From the NCBI RefSeq assembly GCF_030332225.1, contig NZ_JAOWIF010000041.1, positions 1 through 64,000 on the forward strand: a DNA stretch of 64,000 nt, read 5' to 3'. This stretch comes from Citrobacter sp. Cu233 (lineage in GTDB: Bacteria > Pseudomonadota > Gammaproteobacteria > Enterobacterales > Enterobacteriaceae). Below the pieces are notes generated by a model. The model was given only the letters and a program-made list of their open reading frames with translations. It was not told where the DNA came from and did no database searches. A program made the position numbers and the translations under genes. Positions within the stretch are counted from its first letter, which is position 1. The number at the start of each line of letters is the position of its first letter. Below, piece after piece: positions 59,637 to 64,000 of this stretch.

Positions 59637-61385
59637 TCATAGCCCATACAGTTTTATTTTTCGGTACAGCGTGGCAATGCTGATCCCCAATTCTGTCGCG
59701 GCTTGTTTCTTACCATCAACGCTTGAACCAAATCGCTGTATGACATTTTCAATGGCATCTCTTTCTGCTTGTTTACCCTGGTGGGCAAGCTGGCGAGGTT
59801 GCGCCATCATTGTGCTTTTTCTGCCATCGGCTGCGGTAAGCAGGTAAGGGGGCAGATGGCTGGCATTGATCCCGGCGGCTTCTCCGCGCATGACAAAAAT
59901 GTACTCGATGACGTTGCGCAGTTCACGGATGTTGCCCGGCCAGTGCCAGGCATAAAGGCGGTTAATAACATCATCAGGAAGTTTCTGCGGTGGTCGCTGG
60001 TAGCTTAGCGAAAATTCATCGGCAAAATATTGTGCCAGGACGGCGATATCCGCCCGTCGTTCGCGCAGGGAAGGGAGAACCAATGGCACCACGTTCAGGC
60101 GATAGAAAAGATCTTCACGAAACTGATTATTCTCGACCATCGCGCTGATGTTTTTGTTGGTTGCGGCAATAATCCGCACGTCAATATTGATGGTGTTGTT
60201 AGACCCCACACGGGTGATGGCTTTTTCCTGCAGTACCCTGAGCAGCTTGGCCTGCAAATGCAGTGGCATATCGCCAATCTCGTCGAGGAACAGGCTACCC
60301 CCATTGGCCAGCTCAAATTTTCCCACACGTCCTTTGGGATCGGCACCGCTGAATGCGCCGCGTACGTAGCCAAACAGTTCGCTTTCCAGTAGTTGTTCAG
60401 GGATAGCGGCGCAGTTGATGGTCACGAAGGGGGCGGCTTTACGCGGACTGCTCTGATGAATGGCAAATGCCACAACTTCTTTACCTGAACCACTTTCCCC
60501 GGTGATCAGTACACTGGCATAGCTGTTGGCGATTTTGCCAATGGTACTTCTGAGTTGTTCCATTGAGGGGGAATGACCAATCAGACGTACCTGTGTGTCA
60601 GACTCATAGGGCGAGGGGGCAATCGTGCTCAGGTAGTCGTGCGCATCGCGAAAGATAACCATGGTTAGTCGGTCGTTATCCAGCGACGAGAGCGAGATCT
60701 GTTTACACAGCACATGGTGTTTTTGCCCTTCAAGCGTCAGCCATGCTTCCTCATCGCCATACAAACTGTCTCCGGTCGTTTCAATGGTCAGGGGTAATCC
60801 CTGAACCTCACGGTTAAGTATGCGATCTGCTGAATGGTTGGCATGCCAGATGCGACCCTTGCCATCAATGGCTACAACGCCGCGATCCATTGCATCAATC
60901 AGGCGACGAAAGGCACCGAGTGTTTCCTGCGCGCGTAAGCGTTCCAGGCATTCAAAGACCTTACTGGAGATCATGACGGCAATTTGCTCAATAAACGTGA
61001 CAAATTTATCGATCTGGCTAAGCAAGGTGTCACGCTGTATTTGCGTTGAGCAAATAATGCCGATCACCCCAATGACGCGGTTATTGAGAAAAATAGGGGC
61101 ATTCAAATCCAGCATTTCAGAGCAGTAATGGTGTTTTTCACACAGCTGACATAGAGGATGTTCACCGGGGTTTTTGATCAATACCGTCTCACGGACCTGC
61201 AAAACATGCCGATAGATATAACCATTTTTTGCCACGTTCTCATTGAGCATATGTCGGTACTTACCGGTGCCAGCAATGCGCATTAAAGATTCATCAATGA
61301 TTTCTACATCAGTCCCGGTAATGCCAGAAATAGCATCGGCATAATTGCATATATCATCCTGGATATTGCTCAGTACTGAAATCAT
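59637..61385 (-). CDS. Sigma54-dependent enhancer-binding regulator of the diaminopropionate locus
   Basis: A 582-residue activator like YgeV/PrdR. The N-terminal GAF-like sensing part (1-145) holds a Cys cluster C79-x2-C82-x5-C88; a PAS domain follows (about 155-250). The AAA+ domain has Walker A GESGSGKE (296-303), GAFSGA at 344-349 (Ser for the usual Thr of GAFTGA), Walker B LFLDE and Arg-rich sensor II; the Fis-type helix-turn-helix is at 557-578 ([21 protein letters not shown]). The start MISVLSNIQ follows GGAGAA; a Met 11 codons earlier lacks one. It is divergent from dpaL and is its likely activator. Confidence 0.9.
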   Translation of the reverse strand: MISVLSNIQDDICNYADAISGITGTDVEIIDESLMRIAGTGKYRHMLNENVAKNGYIYRHVLQVRETVLIKNPGEHPLCQLCEKHHYCSEMLDLNAPIFLNNRVIGVIGIICSTQIQRDTLLSQIDKFVTFIEQIAVMISSKVFECLERLRAQETLGAFRRLIDAMDRGVVAIDGKGRIWHANHSADRILNREVQGLPLTIETTGDSLYGDEEAWLTLEGQKHHVLCKQISLSSLDNDRLTMVIFRDAHDYLSTIAPSPYESDTQVRLIGHSPSMEQLRSTIGKIANSYASVLITGESGSGKEVVAFAIHQSSPRKAAPFVTINCAAIPEQLLESELFGYVRGAFSGADPKGRVGKFELANGGSLFLDEIGDMPLHLQAKLLRVLQEKAITRVGSNNTINIDVRIIAATNKNISAMVENNQFREDLFYRLNVVPLVLPSLRERRADIAVLAQYFADEFSLSYQRPPQKLPDDVINRLYAWHWPGNIRELRNVIEYIFVMRGEAAGINASHLPPYLLTAADGRKSTMMAQPRQLAHQGKQAERDAIENVIQRFGSSVDGKKQAATELGISIATLYRKIKLYGL

Positions 61386-61524
61386 GATACTTCTCCGGTA
61401 AGCTCTCTCATTTCTCAATAAAAATGATAAATAGGCGAATTATTGCAAAATTGATTTGCGAAAAATCAATCTATTGCATTGTTTTTGTATGTTTTTTTAA
61501 TTTTATCCTTCGCGATCACACTAT

Positions 61525-61540
61525 TTCTCATTTATGAGAA
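61525..61540. promoter_or_regulatory. Palindromic candidate enhancer site
   Basis: TTCTCAT-TT-ATGAGAA is a perfect 7-bp inverted repeat. It is centred about 138 bases before the sigma54 -24 element of dpaL, a normal distance for an enhancer-binding protein site, and so is a likely binding site of the divergent regulator. Confidence 0.6.
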
Positions 61541-61668
61541 TTTATCAAAATCAGGCGATAAACTAACGCAGGCTGTTTTTACCTCGTTAGCGTTAGGAAT
61601 TTTTTAACGCATTGAAATAAAAGTGTTTAATAAATTAATTCTAAGCATTCCCTCATTTTCTAAAAAAC

Positions 61669-61684
61669 TGGTAAGTATTTTGCT
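61669..61684 (+). promoter_or_regulatory. Sigma54 (-24/-12) promoter of dpaL
   Basis: TGGTAAGTATTTTGCT has GG at 61670-61671 and GC at 61682-61683, with exactly 10 bases between, as required for sigma54 (TGGCAC-N5-TTGC). The expected start is near 61695, 68 bases before the start codon. Confidence 0.75.
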
Positions 61685-61762
61685 TTTATGAATTACCGAT
61701 AGCGTAAATAACTCTGTATTACACCGATTACAGGGAATGAATTACCAGGACAATGAGGTTTT

Positions 61763-62980
61763 ATGATGCAGCAAAACTTATCATTTTTTATCAACCAGAC
61801 GCCGTTTACCGAACACCCTAACGCACCGCTGGCACCATTTAGTCGCCAGGAACTGGTAAAAGCGTTGAATTTTCATCGGTCTATTCCGGGATATGCTCCG
61901 ACGCCGCTGTATACGCTGCCGGCTCTTTCCCAAAAACTGGGCGTAAAAAATATTTACCTCAAAGATGAGTCTCAGCGTTTTGGCCTGAAAGCCTTCAAGG
62001 CACTGGGCGGCGCCTACGCGATGGCATGCCATATCGCGGAATTAGTGGGGAAGGATATCAGCGAATTACCGTTTGATGTCATGACCAGTGAAGCAGTACG
62101 CCATGACCTGAAGACCGTGACGTTTGCCACCACCACCGATGGTAACCACGGGCGCGGTGTCGCGTGGATGGCGCGCCAGTTAAAGCAAAATGCGGTGGTT
62201 TACATGCCGAAAGGGTCTTCACAGCAGCGGCTGACATCAATCCGCAATGAAGGTGCTACCGCTGAAATCGTGGATATGAACTATGACGATGCCGTGCGCA
62301 TGACCGCGGATCAGGCGCAAAAGTATGGCTGGATCGTTGTACAAGACACGGCCTGGGAAGGGTATGAAAAGATCCCACTGTGGATTATGCAGGGCTACGG
62401 CACGCTGATGCTGGAGGCGATTGATCAGCTCCATCAGGTCGCCCCGACGCATGTTTTCGTTCAGGCCGGGGTGGGTTCATTTGCGGGAATGGTGCAGGGA
62501 ATGGTGACGGCCGCGTGGGGTGAAAATCGTCCGAAAGTGATCGTCGCTGAAGCGTTAATTGCCGACTGTCTTTATCGTTCTGCCCGTGCAAAAGAGGGGG
62601 ATGCTGTTGCGGTAGGCGGCGATTTACAGACCGTGATGGCGGGTCTGGCCTGCGGTGAGGCAAACAGCATTGGCTGGACGTTACTGCGTGATTATGCCAC
62701 CGCATTTGCTTCCTGCCCTGATGAAATCGCGGCGCTGGGGATGCGTATGTTGGGTAACCCGCTGGCGGGCGACCCACAAATTATTTCAGGTGAATCTGGG
62801 GCCGTCACGACAGGTCTTCTGGCGCTGTTGATGACCTCCCCGGATTTGGCACCAACCCGTGAGCAACTGGGTCTGGATGAGCATTCCCGCGTGTTGCTGA
62901 TAAGTACCGAAGGTGATACCGACCCGCAACAATATTTGGATATTGTCTGGGGCGGTCAGTACCCGGGCATCAATAAATAA
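61763..62980 (+). CDS. dpaL: 2,3-Diaminopropionate ammonia-lyase
   Basis: A 405-residue fold-type II PLP enzyme that turns D- and L-2,3-diaminopropionate into pyruvate and two ammonia. The PLP lysine is Lys79 (RFGLKAFKALGG), the catalytic Asp is Asp126 (TTDGNHGRG), VQDTAWEGY holds the second active-site Asp and QAGVGSFAG the phosphate loop; GDLQTVMAGLACGE is typical of the family. It differs clearly from both E. coli YgeX and Salmonella DpaL as I recall them, so it may be a third subgroup. It is the first gene of a sigma54-driven unit. Confidence 0.93.
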   Translation: MMQQNLSFFINQTPFTEHPNAPLAPFSRQELVKALNFHRSIPGYAPTPLYTLPALSQKLGVKNIYLKDESQRFGLKAFKALGGAYAMACHIAELVGKDISELPFDVMTSEAVRHDLKTVTFATTTDGNHGRGVAWMARQLKQNAVVYMPKGSSQQRLTSIRNEGATAEIVDMNYDDAVRMTADQAQKYGWIVVQDTAWEGYEKIPLWIMQGYGTLMLEAIDQLHQVAPTHVFVQAGVGSFAGMVQGMVTAAWGENRPKVIVAEALIADCLYRSARAKEGDAVAVGGDLQTVMAGLACGEANSIGWTLLRDYATAFASCPDEIAALGMRMLGNPLAGDPQIISGESGAVTTGLLALLMTSPDLAPTREQLGLDEHSRVLLISTEGDTDPQQYLDIVWGGQYPGINK

Positions 62981-63012
62981 TTTCCTGATTGAGAGCATTA
63001 ACGGAGAAACAC

Positions 63013-64000
63013 ATGTTATCTGCAACCCGTATTGAAGACGTTATTAAAAATTGTCAGGCGCTGATCCAGCAAAAAAGCTATTCCGGTCAGGAAGGGGACG
63101 TGGTAAATGCCATAAAAACAATGATGCAGCATTACCAGTTCGACGACATCCATGTTGATAAATACGGCAATATCGTCGGCGGTATTGTGGGAAATCAGCC
63201 GGGGAAAACGCTGGTTCTGGATGGTCATATCGATACTGTGCCGGTGAATGAAGAGAAGTGGACCCGCAACCCGTACGGCGGTGATATTGACGATGGTAAG
63301 ATTTATGGCCGTGGCACCACCGATATGAAAGGTGCTGTTGCTGCGATGATCTCCGCCGTCGGTTTTTTCGGCCAGGATAATCAGCGCAATTTCGCCGGGA
63401 AAATTTACGTCGCCTGTATCGTTCATGAAGAGTGTTTTGAAGGCATTGCCGCTCGTCTGGTCAGTGAGCGCTATAAGCCTGATTACGTCATCATTGGCGA
63501 AGCTTCTGAACTGAATCTGAAAATCGGTCAGCGTGGTCGTGCTGAAATTGTGGTTGAAACCTTTGGTAAGCCAGCACACTCCGCCAACCCGCAGGCAGGA
63601 ATTAACGCAGTGTACAAAATGGCGCAGTTGATCGACAAAATTCGCACCATCACTCCGCCAACTCACCCGGTGCTTGGTCCCGGTATCCTGGAACTGACAG
63701 ACATTAAATCGTCGCCGTACCCAGGTGCATCAGTGGTGCCGGATTACTGCCGCGCCACCTACGATCGCCGCTTGCTGGTGGGTGAAACCAAAGAAAGCGT
63801 TATCGCTCCACTGGAAAATGCACTTGCGGAGCTAACCGCCCAGGACCCGCAGTTCAAAGCCCGCGTCTCTTACGCAGTTGGCAAGGAGTCTTGCTATACC
63901 GGAGCCACCATTGAGGGTGAGCGTTTCTTCCCTGGCTGGGTTTATGACGAGTCCGACGAGTTCGTGCAGGCCGCTCTGGCGGGTGTTCGCGAAGCGGGCT
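63013..64000 (+). CDS. YgeY-type M20 metallopeptidase/deacylase, 3' end outside window
   Basis: The first 329 residues of an M20 zinc hydrolase; the window ends before the stop (family about 400 residues). Metal-site residues are His72 and Asp74 (LDGHIDTVP), bridging Asp104 (GTTDMKG), catalytic Glu139 and ligand Glu140 (VHEECFEG). It is of the YgeY group found with diaminopropionate and selenium-linked purine loci. It starts 32 bases after dpaL with an ACGGAGAAA ribosome site. It may free diaminopropionate or a like amino acid from a conjugate for DpaL (inference). Confidence 0.88.
   Translation, partial: MLSATRIEDVIKNCQALIQQKSYSGQEGDVVNAIKTMMQHYQFDDIHVDKYGNIVGGIVGNQPGKTLVLDGHIDTVPVNEEKWTRNPYGGDIDDGKIYGRGTTDMKGAVAAMISAVGFFGQDNQRNFAGKIYVACIVHEECFEGIAARLVSERYKPDYVIIGEASELNLKIGQRGRAEIVVETFGKPAHSANPQAGINAVYKMAQLIDKIRTITPPTHPVLGPGILELTDIKSSPYPGASVVPDYCRATYDRRLLVGETKESVIAPLENALAELTAQDPQFKARVSYAVGKESCYTGATIEGERFFPGWVYDESDEFVQAALAGVREAG

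Larger units (their letters stand above)
61386..61762. promoter_or_regulatory. Divergent control region of the sigma54 locus
   Basis: The 377-bp gap is AT-rich and has no gene. It holds a 16-base palindrome (61525-61540), a nearby TCTCATTTCTCA half-site copy close to the regulator start, and a sigma54 promoter at 61669-61684. Confidence 0.6.

Noticed and set aside
63016-63666. Minus-strand frame of 216 codons near the right end
   Set aside because: It is antisense to the M20 hydrolase, whose metal-binding motifs are clear on the plus strand.

Overview
The window is chromosomal DNA of an enterobacterium. The order yqaB-yqaA-gshA-micA-luxS, emrB-emrA-mprA-ygaH-ygaZ-ygaY, proXWV, nrdFEIH, ygaC-alaE-stpA-ygaP-ygaV-yqaE-kbp-csiR-gabP-gabT-gabD-lhgO-glaH matches the E. 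coli/Salmonella backbone. A tctABC/tctDE locus directly beyond glaH is the Salmonella arrangement, and scattered REP elements fit Enterobacteriaceae. A Citrobacter-like species is my best guess; the species is inference.

Layout. 1-3470: the tail of a tRNA-Arg-type repeat, sugar phosphatase yqaB, yqaA, glutathione synthesis (gshA), the sigma-E sRNA MicA on the opposite strand, and the AI-2 synthase luxS. 3470-4280: remains of two insertion sequences. 4280-10130: multidrug efflux (emrAB with its repressor mprA), valine export (ygaZH) and an intact ygaY transporter. 10320-17860: osmoprotectant uptake (proVWX) and the manganese ribonucleotide reductase operon (nrdHIEF). 18058-19914: an AhpD-like protein divergent from a MocR regulator. 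20038-25990: ygaC, alaE, stpA, a 59-residue DUF2158 gene, sulfur-linked ygaVP, yqaE, kbp, csiR and gabP. 26142-31188: the lysine/glutarate/GABA route (glaH-lhgO-gabD-gabT-gabP), converting glutarate through L-2-hydroxyglutarate to 2-oxoglutarate and GABA to succinate. 31449-38267: an SDR/LysR pair and the tricarboxylate uptake system tctCBA with the two-component pair tctDE.

38268-53906 is the main accessory region: an exopolysaccharide locus of the Wzx/Wzy type. Eleven tightly packed plus-strand genes encode an initiating phosphoglycosyltransferase, an outer-membrane beta-barrel, a short OPX lipoprotein, a Wzc-like co-polymerase with a degenerate kinase domain, a flippase, a polymerase, three glycosyltransferases, a small membrane protein and a secreted DUF4832 protein. 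They converge on galE and a putative sugar-transfer gene. The locus has no wzb phosphatase and no full-length wza. The upstream gap holds four TAACGGT-type motifs.

54060-64000 holds a CynT-type carbonic anhydrase, a MalY/PatB-type C-S lyase with an NhaC antiporter and a MelR-like AraC regulator, a CigR-family protein, and a sigma54-controlled catabolic locus: an enhancer-binding regulator divergent from a diaminopropionate ammonia-lyase and a YgeY-type hydrolase that is cut by the window edge.

The most unusual material is the exopolysaccharide locus (barrel plus short OPX in place of full-length Wza; a co-polymerase with Arg in place of the Walker A Lys and no tyrosine tail), followed by the sigma54/diaminopropionate locus and the MelR-like regulator without melAB.
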